Shown here piece after piece: positions 1 through 8,576 of a stretch of DNA of 64,000 nucleotides. The stretch is from contig CAJUJN010000002.1 of assembly GCA_910586775.1 (NCBI GenBank), forward strand, positions 89,940 through 153,939, written 5' to 3'. Numbering within the stretch: the stretch's first letter is position 1; each line of letters begins with the position of its first letter. The position numbers and the translations under genes were made by a program. This DNA comes from an uncultured Acetatifactor sp. (GTDB lineage Bacteria > Bacillota > Clostridia > Lachnospirales > Lachnospiraceae). Under the pieces are notes generated by a model. It did not search any database and was not told the origin of the DNA. It saw only the letters and a list, made by a program, of their open reading frames with translations.

Positions 1-83
1 ATGTTACCGGAGCCGCTTTGCGAACCCTGTAACTGTTCCTGCGTAGCAAACTGCAGGTTTTCATTTGACATGTTATCATCCAT
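1..83 (-). CDS. N-terminus of a truncated unknown protein
   Basis: Only the first 27 or so codons of this reverse-strand gene lie in the window; the rest runs off the left edge. The ATG at 83 is preceded by AGGAG at 91-95 with a 7-base gap, which supports the start. The visible peptide begins MDDNMSNENLQFATQEQ and is polar and glutamine-rich, with no recognisable motif. No function can be given. Confidence 0.55.
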   Translation of the reverse strand, partial: MDDNMSNENLQFATQEQLQGSQSGSGN

Positions 84-309
84 ACCAGATCTCCTGTTCC
101 CGTTTCATATTTCTATCTTATGTATATCCGATTTTATAGTTTTCTGCTTTTTCTTCTTTCACAAGCCTCCCCGACGCCCCGCACCAGCCGGATTCCTTAT
201 CTCACCCTGACTGTCTTCATCTGCTGTGCCGCCGGCCAAAATGCATCCACCCAAAAACAGCGCCGCATCCCTGGCATAATCTGCCCCGGACGCGACGCCT
301 GATAAATTC

Positions 310-441
310 TCATCCCTTTTTGTCTTCATCTTTGCCATTATCCTTCTTGGACTTAACAATCTTGATGATTGCACTGACAATTACGATTGCTGCCAGCACA
401 TAAAACACAATGTTGACTGCTGACCCGAATAATTCGTACAT
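310..441 (-). CDS. small single-pass membrane protein, 43 aa
   Basis: A short reverse-strand gene encodes 43 residues. A strong GGAGGAGG-type ribosome binding site (about 447-456) lies just upstream of the ATG at 441. Residues about 9-29 form one hydrophobic helix (start MYELFGSAVNIVFYVLA), followed by a lysine- and aspartate-rich tail ending KDEDKKG. This layout suggests a small inner-membrane protein with a charged cytoplasmic tail. It lies between the truncated gene at the left edge and the amylosucrase gene, on the same strand as both. Function is unknown; small size makes the call moderately confident. Confidence 0.6.
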   Translation of the reverse strand: MYELFGSAVNIVFYVLAAIVIVSAIIKIVKSKKDNGKDEDKKG

Positions 442-561
442 AAACCCTCCTCCTTCTTATTTTCTCTCAGAATGTCTTCCCAAGCTTGTTCAAGCCATTT
501 CCAGTATAACATTTTCAGGGCAGAAACTGCAATATGTAAAATAATTTTCCTTCCGCTGCAT

Positions 562-2511
562 TTATATCTTTTTCAGATAATAGAATCCATACGCCGGAAT
601 ATCAACCCCGCAGGCCTTCATTTCCCGCCCGGAAATCAGCTCCACATAATCCCCGTCCGTCTCATTGATCCAGGCAGTCTTGTCGAACTCGCTGAAATTG
701 AACAGTCCGTATATTTTCTCGCCCTCGTAATATCTTCCGATGCACAGTACGGAACTGTCCCAGGTCTCCACCGTCCAGGTATCCGCGCCGGACACGAACG
801 CCTTCTCCCGCTTCCGAATCCGCTCCAGCTGCCCCAGCTTCCCGAACAGCTTTCCCACCACCGTGTCTCCATCGGCAATATTCGCCGCCTGCGCCCAGTT
901 CATGGCTCCCCTGTGGATATATCTGGAATCCGCCGCCTTCAGCGGATTGTCCTTATAGCTGTAGTCGTTGACCTGGCCAATCTCGTCTCCGCTGTACAAT
1001 ACCGGGATGCCCGACTGCATGAACATATATGCATGAAGCATCACATCCAACCGGACAGCGCGCTCCATAGCCGCCTCGTCCTGTTCAAATCCGGCTTTCT
1101 CAATACCGCACATGGAGGCAGTGGTTCCGCAGAACCTGGCATCTCCGGTAACCGGGTCCGCATTGTAGAGCTCACCCCGGCTGTTGCTGTCCCCGGCATA
1201 GCCCTGGAAATAGTCATTCAGGTACTTTTTATGAGAGCGCTCCCCGATGCCCTCCGTCTCCAGAGTCCCGTAATCAAGCCCCCAGCCGATATCGTCATGA
1301 CAGCGCAGATAATTCAGGAACACATAATCCTTCGGCAGCAAATTAACGATATCAAGCTGTTTTTTGAGCAGTTTAACGTCCCGCGTCGCCACCGTATGCC
1401 AGGTGGTCGCCATGGTAGTCACATTGTACAGCATATGACACTCCGGCTTCTCCACGGTCCCGAAGTAGGGCACTACCTTTTCAGGCTCCATGACCACCTC
1501 CCCCAACAGGAGCACTCCCGGGCATACAATCTCGGAAATCATGCGCATCATGCGCACAATCGTGTGTACCTGCGGAAGGTTGCGACACTGTGTGTTCAGT
1601 TCTTTCCATATATAGGGCACCGCATCAATACGGACAATATCGATTCCCTTATTGGTCAGATAGAGAAAATTGTACATCATTTCGTTGAAAACCCGGGGAT
1701 TCCTGTAATTCAGGTCCCACTGATAGGGATAGAAGCTGGTCATGACGAAATGTCCCGCATCCGGCAGCCATGTAAAATTCCCCGGTGCAGTGGTGGGGAA
1801 CACCTGGGGAACCGTCTTCTCGTACAGGGAGGGCAGGTAGGCATTGTCGTAAAAGAAATAGCGGCTCATGTATTCCCCGTCCCCCCGGCGGGCCTTTTTC
1901 GCCCACTCATGGTCCTCGGAAGTATGGTTCATGACAAAGTCCATGCACACGTTAATCCCCTTATCGTGGCAGGCTGCCGTCAGGTCCTCCAGATCCTCCA
2001 TTGTCCCCAGCTTCTCCTGCACCTTCCGGAAATCCGATACCGCATAGCCGCCGTCGGAACGCCCTTCCGGGGTATCCAGAAAAGGCATCAGATGGATGTA
2101 ATTCACATTACACTTCTCGATGTAATCCAGCCTGGACTCCACGCCCTTCATGTTCCCGGCAAAATTGTCGATGTAGAGCATCATGCCAAGCATATCGTTC
2201 TGTCTGTACCATCCCGAATCAGCCTCCCGGCTCTCATCCCGGGTTTTCAGCGCTTCATTCCGCTCCAGCCAGAATGCTTTCATGTTCTCCAACAGTTCTG
2301 CAAACATGGAATCGTTTTCATATAGTTCCATGTAAAGCCAACGCAGTTCATCGTGGTGCCTGTTCAGGCGCTCCTGGAATTTTTCTGTCTCCTCAAGCTT
2401 CTTCCGGGCGGCTGTTCCTGTCTGTTCTTTCCAAGCCTTTCTGTCTTTCTGTCCTTTCTTCACTCCTGTTTCCATAGCCTCTCCTTTTCCCATATAGCCT
2501 TCCATCTGCAT
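562..2511 (-). CDS. GH13 amylosucrase-type alpha-glucosyltransferase/hydrolase
   Basis: This 649-residue protein resembles amylosucrases (GH13 subfamily 4, about 636 residues), which cleave sucrose and transfer or release glucose. An N-terminal helical region (about 1-95) precedes the (beta/alpha)8 barrel. Catalytic residues fall where expected: D296 in GIDIVRIDAVP (nucleophile), E338 in LLLGEVV (acid/base) and H405-D406 in LRCHDDIGWG (transition-state stabiliser). DFVMNHTSEDHEW near 191 is the conserved GH13 region I. No signal peptide is visible, so it should act in the cytoplasm. Translation could start at 2511 (AAGGAAG upstream) or at an in-frame ATG 12 codons later that has GGAGAGG before it. 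Glucan synthesis versus sucrose hydrolysis cannot be decided from sequence. Confidence 0.85.
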   Translation of the reverse strand: MQMEGYMGKGEAMETGVKKGQKDRKAWKEQTGTAARKKLEETEKFQERLNRHHDELRWLYMELYENDSMFAELLENMKAFWLERNEALKTRDESREADSGWYRQNDMLGMMLYIDNFAGNMKGVESRLDYIEKCNVNYIHLMPFLDTPEGRSDGGYAVSDFRKVQEKLGTMEDLEDLTAACHDKGINVCMDFVMNHTSEDHEWAKKARRGDGEYMSRYFFYDNAYLPSLYEKTVPQVFPTTAPGNFTWLPDAGHFVMTSFYPYQWDLNYRNPRVFNEMMYNFLYLTNKGIDIVRIDAVPYIWKELNTQCRNLPQVHTIVRMMRMISEIVCPGVLLLGEVVMEPEKVVPYFGTVEKPECHMLYNVTTMATTWHTVATRDVKLLKKQLDIVNLLPKDYVFLNYLRCHDDIGWGLDYGTLETEGIGERSHKKYLNDYFQGYAGDSNSRGELYNADPVTGDARFCGTTASMCGIEKAGFEQDEAAMERAVRLDVMLHAYMFMQSGIPVLYSGDEIGQVNDYSYKDNPLKAADSRYIHRGAMNWAQAANIADGDTVVGKLFGKLGQLERIRKREKAFVSGADTWTVETWDSSVLCIGRYYEGEKIYGLFNFSEFDKTAWINETDGDYVELISGREMKACGVDIPAYGFYYLKKI

Positions 2512-2620
2512 TATGCTTCCTTTTCAATATGATATGGATTTCAGTTTTTTGTTTTATCATATACCATATTTTTTCTTTTGTAAACTGTCTGTGAGTAAAA
2601 GGTTTCAATAAAAAGTATAA

Positions 2621-2675
2621 GGTTACTGTTCACAGGTGACAGCGCCAGGTGTTTTCGTGCGCAATTTGCACGAAC
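2621..2675 (-). repeat. dispersed intergenic repeat, copy 1
   Basis: Read on the reverse strand this segment contains GCGCACGAAAACACCTGGCG and ends GAACAGTAACC, closely matching 20918-20972. A third, shorter copy is at 34132-34168. All three lie between genes. The rest of the 447-base gap between the GH13 gene and the HPr-like gene (2512-2958) shows nothing else I can support. Confidence 0.55.
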
Positions 2676-2958
2676 TCCATACAGACGGGCTTCAATGATT
2701 ATTTTTATTTTTTGAAAACTCTATACGGGAAATACGCCCGGCGAATACCGGAGCGCATACTATGATAATCCAAGCTGGAGACTCCGGCTTTCCATCTCCG
2801 ATGCACACCTGGCCTGCGCCGGTTCCTGATACGGAGAAACCAGAGTAAAGTTCTGTCCTGTTGCACATGAAACAGGCGGCATGCGCCTGATTTGGTTCAG
2901 CACGGCTTCACTGCCCCACCGGCAGGAAGCCGCTAATACTCCCTTCTGGCGTACAGTT

Positions 2959-3198
2959 TCAGCACGCCGTTCCCTGGAGCAGGTAAGGGCTGATTTTGTC
3001 CAGCATCGCAGAATCGTCCGAATCACACACCAGCCGCTGCGGCCTTGCCAGATCCAGCGCAAAGACACCCAGAATCGATTTCGGATCCACAACCCGTCTG
3101 CCTGAGCCAAGTTCGAAGTTCGCTTCCACCGTGCTCACTGCATTCACAAAATTCCTTACCTGATCTACATCATCAAATTTCACAAATACCTGCTGCAT
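2959..3198 (-). CDS. HPr-family-like protein lacking the phosphorylatable histidine
   Basis: The 79-residue product has the HPr fold signature around SILGVFALDL (about 41-50), the counterpart of the HPr regulatory serine region. It contains no histidine at all, so it cannot be phosphorylated at the usual His15 of PTS HPr. Comparable histidine-less HPr-like proteins are known in Lachnospiraceae, and their role is unclear. I chose the ATG at 3198 because AGGGTGG lies just upstream; a longer reading from 3333 adds an N-terminus unlike HPr. A regulatory or protein-binding role is only inference. Confidence 0.7.
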   Translation of the reverse strand: MQQVFVKFDDVDQVRNFVNAVSTVEANFELGSGRRVVDPKSILGVFALDLARPQRLVCDSDDSAMLDKISPYLLQGTAC

Positions 3199-3488
3199 AT
3201 AAACCACCCTATTCTCACCTTTCTTCAGGACCGTATCCTGATACATTTTAGATGCAATCATTGTACCGATGTATACATCTGATTTCATCCAATCAGGAAT
3301 ATACACTATATCAATTATTTTGTAAATTGTCATTTTTAATAATCTTGGACGAAAAAAATTGTCAATATTGTTGATGAAGATTTCCAGATATTTCCAGGCA
3401 GACGGTCACTTTTCCTTACGGTACGGTGAAAACGCAGCGTTCTGCTTTAAAATTTATTTGAAATATTCGAAAACACTTTCGGGTACTC

Positions 3489-3517
3489 TTGTCTTTTTCA
3501 ATATATAGTATTATAAT
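3489..3517 (+). promoter_or_regulatory. promoter for the tocopherol-cyclase-like gene
   Basis: TTGTCT (3489-3494) and TATAAT (3512-3517) are separated by exactly 17 bases, in AT-rich sequence about 115 bases ahead of the start at 3632. Confidence 0.6.
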
Positions 3518-3631
3518 ATCATTATTTGCTACAAAATGTTGAGATGATCAAATGCGGAGACATTGTGTAAAATTGCACGATTTTCTTTCATTTTATACAG
3601 TTTTCCAAAAGACAAAGAAACGGGATGAAGA

Positions 3632-4870
3632 ATGAACCTGTCTGATCTGGCAAGAAATGCGAATATGCTCCGGCGCTCTCTGGCAAAAAAGGGCTACATG
3701 CGGTGGTGGCATTCCTTTTCCGGGACACAGCCGGAAACCGGAGAAACCCGTACTTTTTTCGTGGAATTTTTTATCGTCAATCCCAGGAGAGGCGGCAGCA
3801 GGCCCATTCTGGGACAACATCCCCATTCCAAAAAGCAGGGGCTGAAGCCTTCTTATGTAATGGTAAAGGCCGGCGTTTTTCCCGATGCGGAGGGAAACGA
3901 CGGCCGGCAGCTGCATGCCTTTTATCCCGTTTCCGCCCTGCAGGCCACGGGCAATCCTCTGATCATGCAGCTGGAAGGCGACCCGGAGGCCCATTGCCGG
4001 GCCGGACGCTGCTTTTACAGTGAGGACAGGCTCACCGGCTTTGTGGAAGTCACCCCGGAGGAAGCCAGACGCCGCTCTTACATGACGGACAGCGGATTTA
4101 TGGAATGGGATGTAAATATACAAAAAGCCGTCACATGTCACACGGGAAAATGGAGTGGAAAATTTTTTCAGGCTCTGAATATGCTTGACAGCTTCTGGCA
4201 CGGCGAGGGCATCCGCAGCTTTTTTTACGGTAATGTCAATCTGGACGGGGTACACTACGAAATTCTTCCCGAGACAAGCTATGGCTATGCGGACAAACAC
4301 TGGGGACGGTGCTTTAACAAGCCCTGGTTTCAATTCGCCTGCGGAAAACTTGCCAGCCAGCGCTGCGGTCAGGAGCTGCGGCATTCCGTTCTGGCCGTGA
4401 ACGGGCTCTGCCCCAGATTCCTGCTGTTTCCTCTGAAGCCAAGGCTTATGCTGCAGCTGACTTATATGGGCGAGGATTTCGAATTTACGCGCTGCAAATG
4501 GGAGACAAAGGAGACCGGGAAACGATATGTCTGGCATATTCTGGCCCAGAATAAAAGGGCGGTGGTGAAGGTGTCCGGAAGCTGCACCAAGGCGGAAATG
4601 CTGCAGCTGAGATACGAGGGACCGGACGGACAAAAGCCGGACTTCCCTGTCCGGGCGGGAGCCGGAGGTATTGGGAATGTCCAAATCTACCGGAAAGACT
4701 CGGGAAACAGAGAATTAATGGACACACTGAAGCTGGAAATGGCTTTGTGTATCTACAACGGGGCCTTGTCGCCGCAGGGTTCCGCTGTCCGAGACGGCAG
4801 ACACCGGTATGCAGGTTCCGGAGATGTAACATCATCAGAAAAATTATGCATCGGGAACACAATTCCGTAA
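3632..4870 (+). CDS. tocopherol cyclase-like protein
   Basis: The 412-residue protein matches the tocopherol cyclase-like family (PF14249), a two-barrel lipocalin-type fold. Its clearest signature is GYADKHWGR at about 218-226, the counterpart of the conserved Y-x-D/E-K-x-W-G stretch, preceded by YGNVNLDGVHYEI. No signal peptide or membrane helix is seen. Gut Firmicutes make no tocopherol, so the real substrate is probably another lipid or quinone, or none; this is inference. The ribosome binding site before ATG 3632 is weak (GGGATGAAG). The last 27 bases overlap the end of the convergent histidine kinase gene. It has its own promoter and no obvious operon partner. Confidence 0.65.
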   Translation: MNLSDLARNANMLRRSLAKKGYMRWWHSFSGTQPETGETRTFFVEFFIVNPRRGGSRPILGQHPHSKKQGLKPSYVMVKAGVFPDAEGNDGRQLHAFYPVSALQATGNPLIMQLEGDPEAHCRAGRCFYSEDRLTGFVEVTPEEARRRSYMTDSGFMEWDVNIQKAVTCHTGKWSGKFFQALNMLDSFWHGEGIRSFFYGNVNLDGVHYEILPETSYGYADKHWGRCFNKPWFQFACGKLASQRCGQELRHSVLAVNGLCPRFLLFPLKPRLMLQLTYMGEDFEFTRCKWETKETGKRYVWHILAQNKRAVVKVSGSCTKAEMLQLRYEGPDGQKPDFPVRAGAGGIGNVQIYRKDSGNRELMDTLKLEMALCIYNGALSPQGSAVRDGRHRYAGSGDVTSSEKLCIGNTIP

Positions 4871-6253
4871 AGGGAGATCCAAAATAATTTCCACCAGAAA
4901 CCCGCCGCTGCGCCCATGGCCGATTCGCGCCTGTCCCCCATGGGCAGCGGCAATCTGGCGCACAATCAGCAGCCCCAGCCCATGGCGCTGCAGTCCGCTT
5001 CCGCTTCCCATCATATAATGAGGCGTATCCATCAGTTTTTTCAGTTGTTCGTCACTGATGCCCACGCCGTCGTCTTCAATTCGAATATATGCCGTCTGCG
5101 CTTCCGCCTGCAGCTGCATGCTGATATTGCAGCCCTGCGGATTATGCAGCTGTGAATTGTTCAGCACATTGTAAACTGCCCGAAGCAGCAATTCTTTATC
5201 GCCCTGAAGTATACATCTGTTCGCATTTCCGTCATATTGAAAGCTGACCGGATACCTGCCTTCCGGATCCAAATTCATAAAATCCGCGGCAGCCTGACGC
5301 AAAACGGCTGTCAGGTTCAGCGTTTCCTTTTTTACGGGCTGCATCCGATACTCCAGTTTGGAAGCAAGGTTTAAGTCGCCTACCAGATTTTTCATCTTCT
5401 GGCTCTGAAGGCGGATGACCCTGGCTTTTTTCCTGGCTTCCTCCGGCAGTGCGGTGTCCTCCTCCATCTCTGCGGCATATCCCATCACCATGGACAGAGG
5501 CGTGCGGATGTCATGAGACACCCCGGATATCCAGCCTGCCCTGGCATCTTCCTTTTTCCGCAAAGCCCGCTCCTGAGCGCGCAGTTTCTCGCTCACCCGG
5601 TTTACCGCCGCAGCCACTTCCGCCAGAAAACCCCGCTCCCGAATATAGACTTCCTCCGCGGGCAGCGTCTCCATGCCCTCCACCACAGGCTTTACCGAAT
5701 GCAGGATACGGGTGGCCAGTATCATATAGATCAGAAAAATCAGAACGCCGTTCATCCCCAGGAAACTCAGAAGCATTTTCGGCAGTTCCGCAATGGAATG
5801 GTAGTCGAAGGTATTCCACATCAGCTTCCAGTACGCATCTTTCGGATGTCCCAGAATCACCAGGTCATCCCCTCTGGCTCCCACCGTGGTGGGATAATCC
5901 TCGATATAACCTCTGGTATACCAGGATATCTCCGCCGCGGAACAGTGCAGCGGGATTTCCTCCGGCAGATTGTCGCTGTGCCAGATTACATCCCCGGTGC
6001 CGTCCTCCACCAGAATCCCCCATGCACGGTATTCCGTTAAAATCTGTTCGCCTGTTTCTGACAGATACAGATTGCCGCCATCGTCTGTTAAAAGCTCTCT
6101 GCCCAGTTCTCTGGCTGCTTCCCAGCCTCCGTTGCCGCTTCTCTCCCGCCAGGTGAAGGCAACAAATAAAGCCAGGTTCAAAGCAAACAGGACGGGTATA
6201 ATGATGGTGACCAATAATAAAAAACGCTTTATCAGGCGCAGTGTTTTTTTCAT
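4844..6253 (-). CDS. sensor histidine kinase (OmpR-partner type)
   Basis: This 469-residue membrane kinase has a first helix at about 8-33, an extracytoplasmic domain to about 158, and a second helix at about 159-180. H247 in SGVSHDIRTPLS is the phosphorylated histidine. The N box (NVLNNSQLHNP, 362-372), DDGVGIS (394-400) and HGLGLLI (424-430) complete the ATP-binding domain. It lies 145 bases downstream of its response regulator gene, and the gap contains a 100-bp palindromic element. The nearby divergent immunity-type ABC transporter suggests that the sensor responds to a lantibiotic-like peptide or envelope stress; this is inference from context. Confidence 0.9.
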   Translation of the reverse strand: MKKTLRLIKRFLLLVTIIIPVLFALNLALFVAFTWRERSGNGGWEAARELGRELLTDDGGNLYLSETGEQILTEYRAWGILVEDGTGDVIWHSDNLPEEIPLHCSAAEISWYTRGYIEDYPTTVGARGDDLVILGHPKDAYWKLMWNTFDYHSIAELPKMLLSFLGMNGVLIFLIYMILATRILHSVKPVVEGMETLPAEEVYIRERGFLAEVAAAVNRVSEKLRAQERALRKKEDARAGWISGVSHDIRTPLSMVMGYAAEMEEDTALPEEARKKARVIRLQSQKMKNLVGDLNLASKLEYRMQPVKKETLNLTAVLRQAAADFMNLDPEGRYPVSFQYDGNANRCILQGDKELLLRAVYNVLNNSQLHNPQGCNISMQLQAEAQTAYIRIEDDGVGISDEQLKKLMDTPHYMMGSGSGLQRHGLGLLIVRQIAAAHGGQARIGHGRSGGFLVEIILDLPLRNCVPDA

Positions 6254-6298
6254 ATCAGTTCTATTTCTCCTGTCCGGTAACTATTTTGTTTCATCATG

Positions 6299-6398
6299 GG
6301 AATTGCCGGAAAATAACTGCTGCAGCTTCTTCAGGAAAAAGCCCATAAATACAAAGGAAACGGCTTTAAGCTCGCAGCGGTTATTTATGGACACTTCC
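6299..6398 (-). repeat. 100-bp palindromic element, copy A
   Basis: This block matches 8577-8676 over exactly 100 bases without gaps when read on the reverse strand. Its ends form a long inverted repeat, and both arms differ from those of copy B in matched ways, so the pairing is kept. It begins right after the response regulator stop codon. Read on the reverse strand it also holds a GTG-initiated peptide frame starting MSINNRCELKAV, running to a TAG beyond the element; copy B has a TAG inside that frame. Confidence 0.7.
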
Positions 6399-7109
6399 TT
6401 ACTTCCGCAATACCAGCTTATATCCAAGCCCCTTCACGGTCAGCAGAGATACAGGTTTTGACGGATTTTCCTCTATTTTTTCACGAATTCTTCTAATATG
6501 CGCCATCAGGGAATTCTCATAACCGTAAGGATTGTCACCCCAGGCGGCTTCGCAGAGCCCGTCTATCGTGACAATGCGGCCCGCATTGCGGTAGAGGACG
6601 CTCAGCAGCTCAAATTCCTTGGCGGTCAGCGGCAGATGCTGCTCTCCCCGCAGCACCTCCGCCCTGGCAAAGTCAATTTCGCAGGCTGCCAGCCGCACTC
6701 TGGGGGTTTCTTCCTTATAAGAACGTCTCAGCACCGCCGCGATGCGGAACAACAGTTCTTTCGGCAGGAAAGGCTTCACCACATAATCGTCCGCTCCCAG
6801 GCCGAAACCCCGGAACTTATCCTCCTCCTCTCCCCTCGCCGTCAGAAACAATACCGGAATATCCGCCAGTTCCCGCATTTTCTCCAACAGGGCAAAGCCG
6901 TCCCCGTCCGGCAGCATTACGTCGAGAATGGCAAATTCCGGCTTCCATTCCTCCGCAGCCCTCAGAGCCTCCCCTACGCTTCCTGCCGTCCGGACCCGGG
7001 TATACCCTTCCTGCGCCAGGATGGACACCACCATGTCACGCAGCTGCTCTTCATCGTCTGCCAGGAGTATTTTCTTTTGTTTCAGGTAATCGTATTCTGT
7101 CTTTTCCAT
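6399..7109 (-). CDS. OmpR-family response regulator
   Basis: The 236-residue protein has a receiver domain with acidic residues at D18-D19, phosphoacceptor D63 in FAILDVMLPDGDG, T90 and K112, followed by a winged-helix DNA-binding domain from about 135 to the end. I chose ATG 7109 because GGAG precedes it by five bases; the longer reading from 7196 adds sequence unlike the family. It is first in an operon with the histidine kinase. A 37-bp repeat at 7241-7277 lies upstream and recurs before the ABC transporter, making it a candidate target site. A TATAAT box is at 7137-7142 on this strand. Confidence 0.9.
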   Translation of the reverse strand: MEKTEYDYLKQKKILLADDEEQLRDMVVSILAQEGYTRVRTAGSVGEALRAAEEWKPEFAILDVMLPDGDGFALLEKMRELADIPVLFLTARGEEEDKFRGFGLGADDYVVKPFLPKELLFRIAAVLRRSYKEETPRVRLAACEIDFARAEVLRGEQHLPLTAKEFELLSVLYRNAGRIVTIDGLCEAAWGDNPYGYENSLMAHIRRIREKIEENPSKPVSLLTVKGLGYKLVLRK

Positions 7110-7240
7110 CTTTTCTCCATTCTGCCGCCTTCTGTAATTATACTGCAACGTTTTTATAATTTCTGATATCCCCGGCAGCATCGCTGAACAGCTCATATCA
7201 CATTTCCATCATACCACGTTTCCGCGTTCATGCCTATATT

Positions 7241-7277
7241 CGCCGGAAAATGTAAGGTAACTGTAAGGTTGCGGAAA
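7241..7277 (+). promoter_or_regulatory. candidate regulator binding site, copy 1
   Basis: A 37-base sequence is repeated exactly at 8461-8497. It contains TGTAAGGT twice with an 11-base period, as expected for tandem half-sites of an OmpR-type regulator. This copy lies about 130 bases upstream of the response regulator start. Its orientation relative to that gene is opposite to that of copy 2 relative to the ABC operon. Confidence 0.5.
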
Positions 7278-7283
7278 ACAATA

Positions 7284-7323
7284 AAATAAGGAGTCGTGTC
7301 CAAAACAGACATACTCCTTATTT
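7284..7323 (-). terminator. intrinsic terminator of the PIN operon
   Basis: AAATAAGGAGT (7284-7294) pairs perfectly with ACTCCTTATTT (7313-7323). On the reverse strand the hairpin is followed by a T-rich run, so it should end the transcript of the PIN gene and its small partner. Confidence 0.6.
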
Positions 7324-7482
7324 CCTGATTCACAGCGTCTTTACCTTCCGCCAGAAAGATAACGTCAAGAACCAACAGCTCATATTGCCGCTTCTGATCG
7401 GTATTTCTGTTTGTCTCAATCCCGGTCAAATACCCGCCTTTACCATTATATGTCATCTGACATATCCCCTTGTACATTTTCA

Positions 7483-7659
7483 CTATGCTTTCTGCAGCTT
7501 TCTTTCTTCCATTTCCTTTAAAAAAGCTCTTCCGCCTTCATTATAAAAATTAATTTTTTCCTGTGTTGTCATATCTTTGGTAAGTTCATAATGATACTCT
7601 CGAATTTTATGAATATCTTCCACCGTGAAATCCGGGCTGATATCAAGTTCAGCAATCAT
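7483..7659 (-). CDS. small antitoxin-like partner of the PIN protein, 58 aa
   Basis: A 58-residue reverse-strand gene starts at ATG 7659, two bases beyond the PIN stop codon, with GAGG in the end of the PIN gene as ribosome binding site. The product (start MIAELDISPDFTVEDIHK) is acidic and probably helical, with a motif EKINFYNEGGRAF. Similar short proteins accompany PIN proteins in Firmicutes, which suggests an antitoxin. The order, toxin first, is the reverse of classical VapBC. The assignment rests on size and position, not on a recognised domain. Confidence 0.6.
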   Translation of the reverse strand: MIAELDISPDFTVEDIHKIREYHYELTKDMTTQEKINFYNEGGRAFLKEMEERKLQKA

Positions 7660-7661
7660 AA

Positions 7662-8138
7662 TTATCCCTCACTTTCCAATAGCACAGAAGGATTCCATAT
7701 CTCAATCATCTTATATCCTTCTAAATTTGTAATTGCCCTTACACCTCTGATTGTTTTTACATTTACAATATGCTTAAAGTTCCATGAAATAATACAATCA
7801 CATTCGTTTATAACCGCTGCCCCTATATGCTGGCAATCATCAAAACTCTTTTGTGTCAGTATTCCCATTTCAATCATTTTATTTGCAACTGCAGTGATAT
7901 CCTCCGTTATATCCAGAATTGTAAAGCGTATCTCGTTCAAATAGCCTATAAGCTGCGTTTTCTTTGGCTCCGGACACCTCTGTATTTCCCTTAATGTCAC
8001 CGTAGATAAATACACATCATATTTTCCAGCCTGAAACATTTCCCATAATTGTCTTGTATCTGCCATTTTCTCTGGTACATCCTCCTGCATCAGGTGACTA
8101 ATAACAGATGTATCTAAATATACTTTTAATTTCCGCAT
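7662..8138 (-). CDS. PIN-domain ribonuclease (VapC-like toxin)
   Basis: The 158-residue protein has the acidic PIN pattern: D9 in VYLDTSVIS, E51 in TLREIQR, D100/D101 in SFDDCQHIGAA and D114 in ECDCIISWNFKH. PIN proteins of this kind are metal-dependent RNases that cleave tRNA or rRNA. GGAG lies just before ATG 8138. A promoter with TTGAAA and TATACT 17 bases apart lies at 8249-8277. The downstream 58-residue gene is the likely antitoxin. The pair sits between the two-component system and the ABC transporter that it probably controls, so it may be an insertion there. Confidence 0.8.
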   Translation of the reverse strand: MRKLKVYLDTSVISHLMQEDVPEKMADTRQLWEMFQAGKYDVYLSTVTLREIQRCPEPKKTQLIGYLNEIRFTILDITEDITAVANKMIEMGILTQKSFDDCQHIGAAVINECDCIISWNFKHIVNVKTIRGVRAITNLEGYKMIEIWNPSVLLESEG

Positions 8139-8248
8139 ATGGTATCACTCCTTAAACCGCTCTCATATGCCAATTCCAGTTTCAGATCCACTTTCATTTC
8201 ATCAGATCTTCCGGTTGACATTACAATAACTGGCTGCGTTCTGAATAT

Positions 8249-8277
8249 AGTATACACATTTTATCCCTGGATTTCAA
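8249..8277 (-). promoter_or_regulatory. promoter of the PIN operon
   Basis: On the reverse strand TTGAAA (8272-8277) and TATACT (8249-8254) are 17 bases apart. About 110 bases separate it from the PIN start; a short frame starting MSTGRSDEMKVDLK could be a leader peptide there. Confidence 0.65.
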
Positions 8278-8460
8278 TCATTTTCATGGGTGCCTTCGAT
8301 AAAAACGTCAATACATTAAGTCCATAAAAATGACAATCCGTTTCCCTTCCAGCCGGCAAATCATCTGATATAAATAAACTTCTAAAGTCTGGCAAAAGCT
8401 TGAAGTTTCCTTTACTTTTTCAATCTTAAGAGCAAATTCCTCATGCCAAGGCAGGTTATC

Positions 8461-8497
8461 CGCCGGAAAATGTAAGGTAACTGTAAGGTTGCGGAAA
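8461..8497 (+). promoter_or_regulatory. candidate regulator binding site, copy 2
   Basis: This is an exact copy of the 37-base sequence at 7241-7277, with tandem TGTAAGGT half-sites. A TATACT-like -10 box follows about 35 bases downstream with no good -35 box, as expected for a promoter that needs an activator. It lies ahead of the immunity-type ABC operon starting at 8707. Confidence 0.5.
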
Positions 8498-8576
8498 GGT
8501 TGCCGTAAACTGAAGACAATATACTTTTTGTTACAGGGTTCACGAACCCCCCGCAAAACCATCTTCGGCATACCAA

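Noticed and set aside
472..2325. 617-codon forward frame opposite the amylosucrase gene
   Set aside because: The reverse strand encodes a clear GH13 enzyme with all catalytic motifs; the forward frame is its shadow and has no recognisable features.
6299..6398. Small peptide gene instead of a palindromic element
   Set aside because: The peptide frame is broken by TAG in the second copy and changes are not biased to silent sites, while the arm pairing is kept. It remains a possibility but is the weaker explanation.
7193..7483. 96-codon reverse frame containing FRNLTVTLHFPA
   Set aside because: It has no ribosome binding site and runs across a terminator hairpin and the 37-bp repeat. A similar phrase in the frame at 8308-8571 comes from the same DNA repeat.
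8308..8571. 87-codon reverse frame before the ABC operon
   Set aside because: It covers the possible operator and promoter of the divergent ABC operon and shows no family resemblance.
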